DNA of 64,000 nt from Litoditis marina (Eukaryota; Nematoda; Chromadorea; Rhabditida; Rhabditidae). Below are positions 13,801-28,430 of the stretch, piece after piece; positions within the stretch are counted from its first letter, which is position 1, and every line of letters starts with the position of its first letter. The stretch spans positions 5,674,936 through 5,738,935 of the forward strand of contig OZ038436.1 of NCBI GenBank assembly GCA_964036275.1, read 5' to 3'. The translations under genes and the position numbers were made by a program. A model generated the notes under the pieces. It worked only from the letters and a program-made list of their open reading frames with translations. It was not told the origin of the DNA and ran no database searches.

Positions 13801-16800
13801 CGTTTAGAAGACAGATTCATTTTACACCACTTCGTCCAAATCCCGTTTAGAAGGCATATTCATTTTACACCACTTCGTCCAAATTCCGTTGAAGAGACAG
13901 ATTCATTTTACACCACTTCGTCCAAATTCCGTTTAGAAGACAGATTCATTTCACACCACTTCGTCCAAATTCCGTTTAGAAGACAGATTCATTTTACACC
14001 ACTTCGTCCAAATTCCGTTTAGAAGACAGATCAATTTTACACCACTTCGTCCGAATTTCGTTGAGAAGACAGATTCATTTTACACCACTTCGTCCAAATC
14101 CCGTTTAGAAGACAGATTCATTTTACACCACTTCGTCCAAATTCCGTTGAGAAGACAGATTCATTTTACACCACTTCGTCCAAATCCCGTTTAGAAGACA
14201 GATTCATTTTACACCACTTCGTCCAAATCCCGTTTAGAAGACAGATTCATTTTACACCACTTCGTCCAAATTCCGTTGAGAAGACTAATTCATTTTACAC
14301 CACTTCGTCCAAATCCCGTTTAGAAGACAGATCCATTTTACACCACTTCGTCCAAATTCCGTTGAGAAGACAGATTCATTTTACACCACTTCGTCCAAAT
14401 CCCGTTTAGAAGACAGATTCATTTTACACCACTTCGTCCAAATCCCGTTTAGAAGACAGATTCATTTTACACCACTTCGTCCAAATTCCGTTGAGAAGAC
14501 AGATTCATTTTACACCACTTCGTCCAAATCCCGTTTAGAAGACAGATTCATTTCACACAACTTCGTCCAAATCCCGTTTAGAAGACAGATTCATTTTACA
14601 CCACTTCGTCCAAATCCCGTTTAGAAGACAGATTCATTTCACACAACTTCGTCCAAATCCCGTTTAGAAGACAGATTCATTTTACACCACTTCGTCCAAA
14701 TCCCGTTTAGAAGACAGATTCATTTTACACCACTTCGTCCAAATCCCGTTTAGAAGACAGATTCATTTTACACCACTTCGTCCAAATTCCGTTGAGAAGA
14801 CAGATTTATTTTACACCACTTCGTCCAAATCCCGTTTAGAAGACAGATTCATTTTACACCACTTCGTCCAAATTCCGTTGAGAAGACTAATTCATTTTAC
14901 ACCACTTCGTCCAAATCCCGTTTAGAAGACAGATCCATTTTACACCACTTCGTCCAAATCCCGTTTAGAAGACAGATTCATTTTACACCACTTCGTCCAA
15001 ATCCCGTTTAGAAGACAGATTCATTTTACACCACTTCGTCCAAATCCCGTTTAGAAGACAGATTCATTTTACACCACTTCGTCCAAATCCCGTTTAGAAG
15101 ACAGATTCATTTTACACCACTTCGTCCAAATCCCGTTTAGAAGACAGATGCATTTTACACCACTTCGTCCAAATTCCGTATAGAAGACAGATTCATTTCA
15201 CACAACTTCGTCCAAATTCCGTTTAGAAGACAGATTCATTTTACACCACTTCGTCCAAATTCCGTTTAGAAGACAGATTCATTTTACACCACTTCGTCCA
15301 AATTCCGTTTGGAAGACAGATTCATTTTACACCACTTCGTCCAAATTCCGTTTAGAAGACAGATTCATTTTACACCACTTCGTCCAAATTCCGTATAGAA
15401 GACAGATTCATTTTACACCACTTCGTCCGAATTCCGTATAGAAGACAGATTCATTTTACACCACTTCGTCCAAATTCCGTATAGAAGACAGATTCATTTT
15501 ACACCACTTCGTCCGAATTCCGTTTAGAAGACAGATTCATTTTACACCACTTCGTCCAAATCCCGTTTAGAAGACAGATTCATTTTACACCACTTCGTCC
15601 AAATTCCGTTTAGAAGACAGGTTCATTTTACACCACTTTTTCCAAATTCCGTTTAGAAGACAGATTCATTTTACACCACTTCGTCCAAATCCCGTTTAGA
15701 AGGCATATTCATTTTACACCACTTCGTCCAAATTCCGTTGAAGAGACAGATTCATTTTACACCACTTCGTCCAAATTCCGTTTAGAAGACAGATTCATTT
15801 CACACCACTTCGTCCAAATTCCGTTTAGAAGACAGATTCATTTTACACCACTTCGTCCAAATTCCGTTTAGAAGACAGATCAATTTTACACCACTTCGTC
15901 CGAATTTCGTTGAGAAGACAGATTCATTTTACACCACTTCGTCCAAATCCCGTTTAGAAGACAGATTCATTTTACACCACTTCGTCCAAATTCCGTTGAG
16001 AAGACAGATTCATTTTACACCACTTCGTCCAAATCCCGTTTAGAAGACAGATTCATTTTACACCACTTCGTCCAAATCCCGTTTAGAAGACAGATTCATT
16101 TTACACCACTTCGTCCAAATTCCGTTGAGAAGACTAATTCATTTTACACCACTTCGTCCAAATCCCGTTTAGAAGACAGATTCATTTTACACAACTTCGT
16201 CCAAATTCCGTTTAGAAGACAGATTCATTTTACACCACTTCGTCCAAATCCCGTTTAGAAGACAGATTCATTTTACACCACTTCGTCCAAATTCCGTTGA
16301 GAAGACTAATTCATTTTACACCACTTCGTCCAAATCCCGTTTAGAAGACAGATTCATTTTACACAACTTCGTCCAAATCCCGTTTAGAAGACAGATTCAT
16401 TTTACACCACTTCGTCCAAATTCCGTATAGAAGACAGATTCATTTTACACCACTTCGTCCGAATTCCGTTTAGAAGACAGATTCATTTTACACCACTTCG
16501 TCCAAATCCCGTTTAGAAGACAGATTCATTTTACACCACTTCGTCCAAATTCCGTTTAGAAGACAGGTTCATTTTACACCACTTTTTCCAAATTCCGTTT
16601 AGAAGACAGATTCATTTTACACCACTTCGTCCAAATCCCGTTTAGAAGGCATATTCATTTTACACCACTTCGTCCAAATTCCGTTGAAGAGACAGATTCA
16701 TTTTACACCACTTCGTCCAAATTCCGTTTAGAAGACAGATTCATTTCACACCACTTCGTCCAAATTCCGTTTAGAAGACAGATTCATTTTACACCACTTC

Positions 16801-17049
16801 GTCCAAATTCCGTTTAGAAGACAGATCAATTTTACACCACTTCGTCCGAATTTCGTTGAGAAGACAGATTCATTTTACACCACTTCGTCCAAATCCCGTT
16901 TAGAAGACAGATTCATTTTACACCACTTCGTCCAAATTCCGTTGAGAAGACAGATTCATTTTACACCACTTCGTCCAAATCCCGTTTAGAAGACAGATTC
17001 ATTTTACACCACTTCGTCCAAATCCCGTTTAGAAGACAGATTCATTTTA

Positions 17050-20000
17050 CACCAGTTCGTCCAAATTCCGTTGAGAAGACTAATTCATTTTACACCACTT
17101 CGTCCAAATTCCGTTGAGAAGACTAATTCATTTTACACCACTTCGTCCAAATTCCGTTTAGAAGACTAATTCATTTTACACCACTTCGTCCAAATCCCGT
17201 TTAGAAGACAGATTCATTTTACACCACTTCGTCCAAATCCCGTTTAGAAGACAGATTCATTTTACACCAGTTCGTCCAAATTCCGTTGAGAAGACTAATT
17301 CATTTTACACCACTTCGTCCAAATTCCGTTGAGAAGACTAATTCATTTTACACCACTTCGTCCAAATCCCGTTGAGAAGACTAATTCATTTTACACCACT
17401 TCGTCCAAATCCCGTTTAGAAGACAGATTCATTTTACACCAGTTCGTCCAAATTCCGTTGAGAAGACTAATTCATTTTACACCACTTCGTCCAAATTCCG
17501 TTGAGAAGACTAATTCATTTTACACCACTTCGTCCAAATTCCGTTGAGAAGACTAATTCATTTTACACCACTTCGTCCAAATCCCGTTGAGAAGACTAAT
17601 TCATTTTACACCACTTCGTCCAAATCCCGTTTAGAAGACAGATTCATTTTACACCAGTTCGTCCAAATTCCGTTGAGAAGACTAATTCATTTTACACCAC
17701 TTCGTCCAAATTCCGTTTAAAAGACAGATTCATTTTACACCACTTCGTCCAAATTCCGTTTAGAAGACAGATTCATTTCACACCACTTCGTCCAAATTCC
17801 GTTTAGAAGACAGATTCATTTTACACCAGTTCGTCCAAATTCCGTTGAGAAGACTAATTCATTTTACACCACTTCGTCCAAATTCCGTTGAGAAGACTAA
17901 TTCATTTTACACCACTTCGTCCAAATCCCGTTTAGAAGACAGATTCATTTTACACCACTTCGTCGAAATTCCGTTGAGAAGACTAATTCATTTTACACCA
18001 CTTCGTCCAAATTCCGTTGAGAAGACTAATTCATTTTACACCACTTCGTCCAAATTCCGTTGAGAAGACTAATTCATTTTACACCACTTCGTCCAAATTC
18101 CGTTGAGAAGACTAATTCATTTTACACCACTTCGTCCAAATCCCGTTTAGAAGACAGATTCATTTTACACCAGTTCGTCCAAATTCCGTTGAGAAGACTA
18201 ATTCATTTTACACCACTTCGTCCAAATTCCGTTGAGAAGACTAATTCATTTTACACCACTTCGTCCAAATCCCGTTTAGAAGACAGATTCATTTTACACA
18301 ACTTCGTCCAAATTCCGTTTAGAAGACAGATTCATTTTACACCACTTCGTCCAAATCCCGTTTAGAAGACAGATTCATTTTACACCACTTCGTCCAAATT
18401 CCGTTGAGAAGACTAATTCATTTTACACCACTTCGTCCAAATCCCGTTTAGAAGACAGATTCATTTTACACCAGTTCGTCCAAATTCCGTTTAGAAGACA
18501 GATTCATTTTACACCAGTTCGTCCAAATTCCGTTGAGAAGACAGATTCATTTTACACCACTTCGTCCAAATTCCGTTGAGAAGACTAATTCATTTTACAC
18601 CACTTCGTCCAAATTCCGTTGAGAAGACTAATTCATTTTACACCACTTCGTCCAAATCCCGTTTAGAAGACAGATTCATTTTACACCAGTTCGTCCAAAT
18701 TCCGTTGAGAAGACTAATTCATTTTACACCACTTCGTCCAAATTCCGTTGAGAAGACTAATTCATTTTACACCACTTCGTCCAAATCCCGTTTAGAAGAC
18801 AGATTCATTTTACACCAGTTCGTCCAAATTCCGTTGAGAAGACTAATTCATTTTACACCACTTCGTCCAAATTCCGTTGAGAAGACTAATTCATTTTACA
18901 CCACTTCGTCCAAATCCCGTTTAGAAGACAGATTCATTTTACACAACTTCGTCCAAATTCCGTTTAGAAGACAGATTCATTTTACACCACTTCGTCCAAA
19001 TCCCGTTTAGAAGACAGATTCATTTTACACCACTTCGTCCAAATTCCGTTGAGAAGACTAATTCATTTTACACCACTTCGTCCAAATCCCGTTTAGAAGA
19101 CAGATTCATTTTACACAACTTCGTCCAAATTCCGTTTAGAAGACAGATTCATTTTACACCAGTTCGTCCAAATTCCGTTGAGAAGACAGATTCATTTTAC
19201 ACCACTTCGTCCAAATTCCGTTGAGAAGACTAATTCATTTTACACCACTTCGTCCAAATCCCGTTTAGAAGACAGATTCATTTTACACCAGTTCGTCCAA
19301 ATTCCGTTGAGAAGACTAATTCATTTTACACCACTTCGTCCAAATTCCGTTGAGAAGACTAATTCATTTTACACCACTTCGTCCAAATCCCGTTTAGAAG
19401 ACAGATTCATTTTACACAACTTCGTCCAAATTCCGTTTAGAAGACAGATTCATTTTACACCACTTCGTCCAAATCCCGTTTAGAAGACAGATTCATTTTA
19501 CACCACTTCGTCCAAATTCCGTTGAGAAGACTAATTCATTTTACACCACTTCGTCCAAATCCCGTTTAGAAGACAGATTCATTTTACACAACTTCGTCCA
19601 AATCCCGTTTAGAAGACAGATTCATTTTACACCACTTCGTCCAAATCCCGTTTAGAAGACAGATTCATTTTACACCACTTCGTCCAAATCCCGTTTAGAA
19701 GACAGATTCATTTTACACCACTTCGTCCAAATCCCGTTTAGAAGACAGATTCATTTTACACCACTTCGTCCAAATCCCGTTTAGAAGACAGATTCATTTT
19801 ACACCACTTCGTCCAAATCCCGTTTAGAAGACAGATTCATTTTACACCACTTCGTCCAAATCCCGTTTAGAAGACAGATTCATTTTACACAACTTCGTCC
19901 AAATCCCGTTTAGAAGACAGATTCATTTTACACCACTTCGTCCAAATCCCGTTTAGAAGACAGATTCATTTTACACCACTTCGTCCAAATCCCGTTTAGA

Positions 20001-20050
20001 AGACAGATTCATTTTACACCACTTCGTCCAAATTCCGTTGAGAAGACTAA
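17050..20050 (+). repeat. Satellite sub-block with GACTAATTC units and 129-bp trimers
   Basis: Units in this stretch are enriched for GAAGACTAATTC instead of GAAGACAGATTC and for CACCAGTTCG instead of CACCACTTCG. Around 18,560-18,940 they form a three-unit repeat of 129 bp (one CAGTTCG unit followed by two GACTAATTC units). The CAGTTCG marker recurs at 18,687 and 18,816. The block ends in a run of nearly identical AAATCCC units up to about 20,290. Confidence 0.8.
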
Positions 20051-20279
20051 TTCATTTTACACCACTTCGTCCAAATCCCGTTTAGAAGACAGATTCATTT
20101 TACACAACTTCGTCCAAATCCCGTTTAGAAGACAGATTCATTTTACACCACTTCGTCCAAATCCCGTTTAGAAGACAGATTCATTTTACACCACTTCGTC
20201 CAAATCCCGTTTAGAAGACAGATTCATTTTACACCACTTCGTCCAAATCCCGTTTAGAAGACAGATTCATTTTACACCA

Positions 20280-23200
20280 CTTCGTCCAAATTCCGTATAG
20301 AAGACAGATTCATTTCACACAACTTCGTCCAAATTCCGTTTAGAAGACAGATTCATTTTACACCACTTCGTCCAAATTCCGTTTAGAAGACAGATTCATT
20401 TTACACCACTTCGTCCAAATTCCGTTTGGAAGACAGATTCATTTTACACCACTTCGTCCAAATTCCGTTTAGAAGACAGATTCATTTTACACCACTTCGT
20501 CCAAATTCCGTATAGAAGACAGATTCATTTTACACCACTTCGTCCGAATTCCGTATAGAAGACAGATTCATTTTACACCACTTCGTCCAAATTCCGTATA
20601 GAAGACAGATTCATTTTACACCACTTCGTCCGAATTCCGTTTAGAAGACAGATTCATTTTACACCACTTCGTCCAAATCCCGTTTAGAAGACAGATTCAT
20701 TTTACACGACTTCGTCCAAATTCCGTTTAGAAGACAGATTCATTTTACACCACTTCGTCCAAATCCCGTTTAGAAGACAGATTCATTTTACACCACTTCG
20801 TCCAAATTCCGTTTAGAAGACAGATTCATTTTACACCACTTCGTCCAAATTCCGTATAGAAGACAGATTCATTTTACACCACTTCGTCCGAATTCCGTTT
20901 AGAAGACAGATTCATTTTACACCACTTCGTCCAAATCCCGTATAGAAGACAGATTCATTCTACACCACTTCGTCCAAATTCCGTATAGAAGACAGATTCA
21001 TTTTACACCACTTCGTCCAAATTCCGTTTAGAAGACAGATTCATTTTACACCACTTCGTCCGAATTCCGTTTAGAAGACAGATTCATTTTACACCACTTC
21101 GTCCAAATCCCGTTTAGAAGACAGATTCATTTTACACCACTTCGTCCGAATTCCGTATAGAAGACAGATTCATTTGACACCACTTCGTCCAAATTCCGTA
21201 TAGAAGACAGATTCATTTTACACCACTTCGTCCAAATCCCGTTTAGAAGACAGATTCATTTTACACCACTTCGTCCAAATCCCGTTTAGAAGACAGATTC
21301 ATTTTACACCACTTCGTCCAAATCCCGTTTAGAAGACAGATACATTTTACACCACTTCGTCCAAATTCCGTATAGAAGACAGATTCATTTTACACCACTT
21401 CGTCCAAATTCCGTTTAGAAGACAGATTCATTTTACACCACTTCGTCCAAATCCCGTTTAGAAGACAGATTCATTTTACACCACTTCGTCCAAATTCCGT
21501 TTAGAAGACAGATTCATTTTACACCACTTCGTCCAAATTCCGTATAGAAGACAGATTCATTTTACACCACTTCGTCCGAATTCCGTTTAGAAGACAGATT
21601 CATTTTACACCACTTCGTCCAAATCCCGTATAGAAGACAGATTCATTTTACACCACTTCGTCCAAATTCCGTATAGAAGACAGATTCATTTTACACCACT
21701 TCGTCCGAATTCCGTTTAGAAGACAGATTCATTTTACACCACTTCGTCCGAATTCCGTTTAGAAGACAGATTCATTTTACACCACTTCGTCTAAATCCCG
21801 TTTAGAAGACAGATTCATTTTACACCACTTCGTCCGAATTCCGTATAGAAGACAGATTCATTTTACACCACTTCGTCCAAATTCCGTATAGAAGACAGAT
21901 TCATTTTACACCACTTCGTCCGAATTCCGTTTAGAAGACAGATTCATTTTACACCACTTCGTCCAAATCCCGTTTAGAAGACAGATTCATTTTACACCAC
22001 TTCGTCCAAATTCCGTTTAGAAGACAGATTCATTTTACATCACTTCGTCCAAATCCCGTTTAGAAGACAGATTCATTTTACACCACTTCGTCCAAATCCC
22101 GTTTAGAAGACAGATTCATTTTACACCACTTCGTCCAAATTCCGTATAGAAGACAGATTCATTTTACACCACTTCGTCCGAATTCCGTTTAGAAGACAGA
22201 TTCATTTTACACCACTTCGTCCAAATTCCGTTTAGAAGACAGATTCATTTTACACCACTTCGTCCAAATCCCGTTTAGAAGACAGATTCATTTTACACCA
22301 CTTCGTCCAAATCCCGTTTAGAAGACAGATTCATTTTACACCACTTCGTCCAAATTCCGTTTAGAAGACAGATTCATTTTACACCACTTTGTCCAAATCC
22401 CGTTTAGAAGACAGATTCATTTTACACCACTTCGTCCAAATTCCGTTTAGAAGACAGATTCATTTTACACCACTTCGTCCAAATTCCGTTTAGAAGACAG
22501 ATTCATTTTACACCACTTCGTCCAAATCCCGTTTAGAAGACAGATTCATTTTACACCACTTCGTCCAAATTCCGTTTAGAAGACAGATTCATTTTACACC
22601 ACTTCGTCCAAATTCCGTATAGAAGACAGATTCATTTTACACCACTTCGTCCGAATACCGTTTAGAAGACAGATTCATTTTACACCACTTCGTCCAAATT
22701 CCGTTTAGAAGACAGATTCATTTTACACCACTTCGTCCAAATCCCGTTTAGAAGACAGATTCATTTTACACCACTTCGTCCAAATCCCGTTTAGAAGACA
22801 GATTCATTTTACACCACTTCGTCCAAATTCCGTTTAGAAGACAGATTCATTTTACACCACTTTGTCCAAATCCCGTTCAGAAGACAGATTCATTTTACAC
22901 CACTTCGTCCAAATTCCGTTTAGAAGACAGATTCATTTTACACCACTTCGTCCAAATTCCGTATAGAAGACAGATTCATTTTACACCACTTCGTCCAAAT
23001 TCCGTATAGAAGACAGATTCATTTTACACCACTTCGTCCAAATTCCGTATAGAAGACAGATTCATTTTACACCACTTCGTCCAAATTCCGTTGAGAAGAC
23101 AGATTCATTTTACACCACTTCGTCCGAATTCCGTTTAGAAGACAGATTCATTTTACACCACTTCGTCCAAATCCCGTTTAGAAGACAGATTAATTTTACA

Positions 23201-26200
23201 CGACTTCGTCCAAATTCCGTTTAGAAGACAGATTCATTTTACACCACTTCGTCCAAATCCCGTTTAGAAGACAGATTCATTTTACACCACTTCGTCCAAA
23301 TTCCGTTTAGAAGACAGATTCATTTTACACCACTTCGTCCAAATTCCGTATAGAAGACAGATTCATTTTACACCACTTCGTCCAAATCCCGTATAGAAGA
23401 CAGATTCATTTTACACCACTTCGTCCGAATTCCGTTTAGAAGACAGATTCATTTTACACCACTTCGTCCAAATTCCGTATAGAAGACAGATTCATTTTAC
23501 ACCACTTCGTCCAAATCCCGTTTAGAAGACAGATTCATTTTACACCACTTCGTCCAAATTCCGTATAGAAGACAGATTCATTTTACACCACTTCGTCCAA
23601 ATCCCGTATAGAAGACAGATTCATTTTACACCACTTCGTCCGAATTCCGTTTAGAAGACAGATTCATTTTACACCACTTCGTCCGAATTCCGTTTAGAAG
23701 ACAGATTCATTTTACACCACTTCGTCCAAATTCCGTATAGAAGACAGATTCATTTTACACCACTTCGTCCGAATTCCGTTTAGAAGACAGATTCATTTTA
23801 CACCACTTCGTCCAAATTCCGTTTAGAAGACAGATTCATTTTACACCACTTCGTCCAAATCCCGTATAGAAGACAGATTCATTTTACACCACTTCGTCCA
23901 AATTCCGTATAGAAGACAGATTCATTTTACACCACTTCGTCCGAATTCCGTTTAGAAGACAGATTCATTTTACACCACTTCGTCCGAATTCCGTTTAGAA
24001 GACAGATTCATTTTACACCACTTCGTCCAAATTCCGTATAGAAGACAGATTCATTTTACACCATTTCGTCCAAATCCCGTATAGAAGACAGATTCATTTT
24101 ACACCACTTCGTCCGAATTCCGTTTAGAAGACAGATTCATTTTACACCACCTCGTCCGAATTCCGTTTAGAAGACAGATTCATTTTACACCACTTCGTCC
24201 AAATTCCGTATAGAAGACAGATTCATTTTACACCACTTCGTCCAAATCCCGTTTAGAAGACAGATTCATTTTACACCACTTCGTCCGAATTCCGTTTAGA
24301 AGACAGATTCATTTTACACCACTTCGTCCAAATTCCGTATAGAAGACAGATTCATTTTACACCACTTCGTCCGAATTCCGTTTAGAAGACAGATTCATTT
24401 TACACCACTTCGTCCGAATTCCGTTTAGAAGACAGATTCATTTTACACCACTTCGTCCGAATTCCGTTTAGAAGACAGATTCATTTTACACCACTTCGTC
24501 CAAATTCCGTATAGAAGACAGATTCATTTTACACCACTTCGTCCGAATTCCGTTTAGAAGACAGATTCATTTTACACCACTTCGTCCAAATTCCGTTTAG
24601 AAGACAGATTCATTTTACACCACTTCGTCCAAATCCCGTATAGAAGACAGATTCATTTTACACCACTTCGTCCAAATTCCGTATAGAAGACAGATTCATT
24701 TTACACCACTTCGTCCGAATTCCGTTTAGAAGACAGATTCATTTTACACCACTTCGTCCGAATTCCGTTTAGAAGACAGATTCATTTTACACCACTTCGT
24801 CCAAATTCCGTATAGAAGACAGATTCATTTTACACCACTTCGTCCGAATTCCGTTTAGAAGACAAATTCATTTTACACCACTTCGTCCGAATTCCGTTTA
24901 GAAGACAGATTCATTTTACACCACTTCGTCCAAATCCCGTTTAGAAGACAGATTCATTTTACACCACTTCGTCCAAATCCCGTTTAGAAGACAGATTCAT
25001 TTTACACCACTTCGTCCGAATTCCGTTTAGAAGACAGATTCATTTTACACCACTTCGTCCAAATCCCGTATAGAAGACAGATTCATTTTACACCACTTCG
25101 TCCAAATTCCGTTTAGAAGACAGATTCATTTTACACCACTTCGTCCAAATCCCGTTTAGAAGACAGATTCATTTTACACCACTTCGTCCGAATTCCGTAT
25201 AGAGGACAGATTCATTTTACACCACTTCGTCCAAATTCCGTATAGAAGACAGATTCATTTTACACCACTTCGTCCGAATTCCGTTTAGAAGACAGATTCA
25301 TTTTACACCACTTCGTCCAAATCCCGTTTAGAAGACAGATTCATTTTACACCACTTCGTCCAAATTCCGTTTAGAAGACAGATTCATTTTACACCACTTC
25401 GTCCAAATCCCGTTTAGAAGACAGATTCATTTTACACCACTTCGTCCAAATCCCGTTTAGAAGACAGATTCATTTTACACCACTTCGTCCGAATTCCGTA
25501 TAGAGGACAGATTCATTTTACACCACTTCGTCCAAATTCCGTATAGAAGACAGATTCATTTTACACCACTTCGTCCGAATTCCGTTTAGAAGACAGATTC
25601 ATTTTACACCACTTCGTCCAAATCCCGTTTAGAAGACAGATTCATTTTACACCACTTCGTCCAAATTCCGTTTAGAAGACAGATTCATTTTACACCACTT
25701 CGTCCAAATTCCGTTTAGAAGACAGATTCATTTTACACCACTTTGTCCAAATCCCGTTTAGAAGACAGATTCATTTTACACCACTTCGTCCAAATTCCGT
25801 TTAGAAGACAAATTCATTTTACACCACTTCGTCCAAATTCCGTTTAGAAGACAGATTCATTTTACACCACTTCGTCCAAATCCCGTTTAGAAGACAGATT
25901 CATTTTACACCACTTCGTCCAAATTCCGTTTAGAAGACAGATTCATTTTACACCACTTCGTCCAAATTCCGTATAGAAGACAGATTCATTTTACACCACT
26001 TCGTCCGAATTCCGTTTAGAAGACAGATTCATTTTACACCACTTCGTCCAAATCCCGTATAGAAGACAGATTCATTTTACACCACTTCGTCCAAATTCCG
26101 TATAGAAGACAGATTCATTTTACACCACTTCGTCCGAATTCCGTTTAGAAGACAGATTCATTTTACACCACTTCGTCCGAATTCCGTTTAGAAGACAGAC

Positions 26201-28430
26201 TCATTTTACACCACTTCGTCCAAATCCCGTTTAGAAGACAGATTCATTTTACACCACTTCGTCCGAATTCCGTATAGAAGACAGATTCATTTTACACCAC
26301 TTCGTCCAAATTCCGTATAGAAGACAGATTCATTTTACACCACTTCGTCCGAATTCCGTTTAGAAGACAGATTCATTTTACACCACTTCGTCCAAATCCC
26401 GTTTAGAAGACAGATTCATTTTACACCACTTCGTCCAAATTCCATTTAGAAGACAGATTCATTTTACACCACTTCGTCCAAATCCCGTTTAGAAGACAGA
26501 TTCATTTTACACCACTTCGTCCGAATTCCGTATAGAGGACAGATTCATTTTACACCACTTCGTCCAAATTCCGTATAGAAGACAGATTCATTTTACACCA
26601 CTTCGTCCGAATTCCGTTTAGAAGACAGATTCATTTTACACCACTTCGTCCAAATCCCGTTTAGAAGACAGATTCATTTTACACCACTTCGTCCAAATTC
26701 CGTTTAGAAGACAGATTCATTTTACACCACTTCGTCCAAATCCCGTTTAGAAGACAGATTCATTTTACACCACTTCGTCCAAATCCCGTTTAGAAGACAG
26801 ATTCATTTTACACCACTTCGTCCAAATTCCGTATAGAAGACAGATTCATTTTATACCACTTCGTCCGAATTCCGTTTAGAAGACAGATTCATTTTACACC
26901 ACTTCGTCCAAATTCCGTTTAGAAGACAGATTCATTTTACACCACTTCGTCCAAATCCCGTTTAGAAGACAGATTCATTTTACACCACTTCGTCCAAATC
27001 CCGTTTAGAAGACAGATTCATTTTACACCACTTCGTCCAAATTCCGTTTAGAAGACAGATTCATTTTACACCACTTTGTCCAAATCCCGTTTAGAAGACA
27101 GATTCATTTTACACCACTTCGTCCAAATTCCGTTTAGAAGACAGATTCATTTTACACCACTTCGTCCGAATTCCGTTTAGAAGACAGATTCATTTTACAC
27201 CACTTCGTCCAAATTCCGTTTAGAAGACAGATTCATTTTACACCACTTCGTCCAAATCCCGTTTAGAAGACAGATTCATTTTACACCACTTCGTCCAAAT
27301 CCCGTTTAGAAGACAGATTCATTTTACACCACTTCGTCCCAATTCCGTTTAGAAGACAGATTCATTTTACACCACTTTGTCCAAATCCCGTTTAGAAGAC
27401 AGATTCATTTTACACCACTTCGTCCAAATTCCGTTTAGAAGACAGATTCATTTTACACCACTTCGTCCAAATTCCGTTTAGAAGACAGATTCATTTTACA
27501 CCACTTCGTCCAAATCCCGTTTAGAAGACAGATTCATTTTACACCACTTCGTCCAAATTCCGTTTAGAAGACAGATTCATTTTACACCACTTCGTCCAAA
27601 TTCCGTATAGAAGACAGATTCATTTTACACCACTTCGTCCGAATTCCGTTTAGAAGACAGATTCATTTTACACCACTTCGTCCGAATTCCGTTTAGAAGA
27701 CAGACTCATTTTACACCACTTCGTCCAAATCCCGTTTAGAAGACAGATTCATTTTACACCACTTCGTCCGAATTCCGTATAGAAGACAGATTCATTTTAC
27801 ACCACTTCGTCCAAATTCCGTATAGAAGACAGATTCATTTTACACCACTTCGTCCGAATTCCGTTTAGAAGACAGATTCATTTTACACCACTTCGTCCAA
27901 ATCCCGTATAGAAGACAGATTCATTTTACACCACTTCGTCCAAATTCCGTTTAGAAGACAGATTCATTTTACACCACTTCGTCCAAATCCCGTTTAGAAG
28001 ACAGATTCATTTTACACCACTTCGTCCAAATCCCGTTTAGAAGACAGATTCATTTTACACCACTTCGTCCAAATTCCGTATAGAAGACAGATTCATTTTA
28101 CACCACTTCGTCCGAATACCGTTTAGAAGACAGATTCATTTTACACCACTTCGTCCAAATTCCGTTTAGAAGACAGATTCATTTTACACCACTTCGTCCA
28201 AATCCCGTTTAGAAGACAGATTCATTTTACACCACTTCGTCCAAATCCCGTTTAGAAGACAGATTCATTTTACACCACTTTGTCCAAATCCCGTTTAGAA
28301 GACAGATTCATTTTACACCACTTCGTCCAAATTCCGTTTAGAAGACAGATTCATTTTACACCACTTCGTCCGAATCCCGTTTAGAAGACAGATTCATTTT
28401 ACACCACTTCGTCCAAATCCCGTTTAGAAG
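20280..28430 (+). repeat. Satellite sub-block rich in CCGTATAGAAG and GTCCGAATTCC units
   Basis: The variant CCGTATAGAAG is frequent here and rare elsewhere, apart from scattered copies at about 15.2-16.4 kb and 7.2-7.9 kb. It alternates with GTCCGAATTCC and AAATCCC units in recurring runs. Outside this block, on both sides, units with AGATCAATTTT and TTGAAGAGAC return. The GTATAG family therefore looks like a later amplification inside an older array. Confidence 0.75.
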
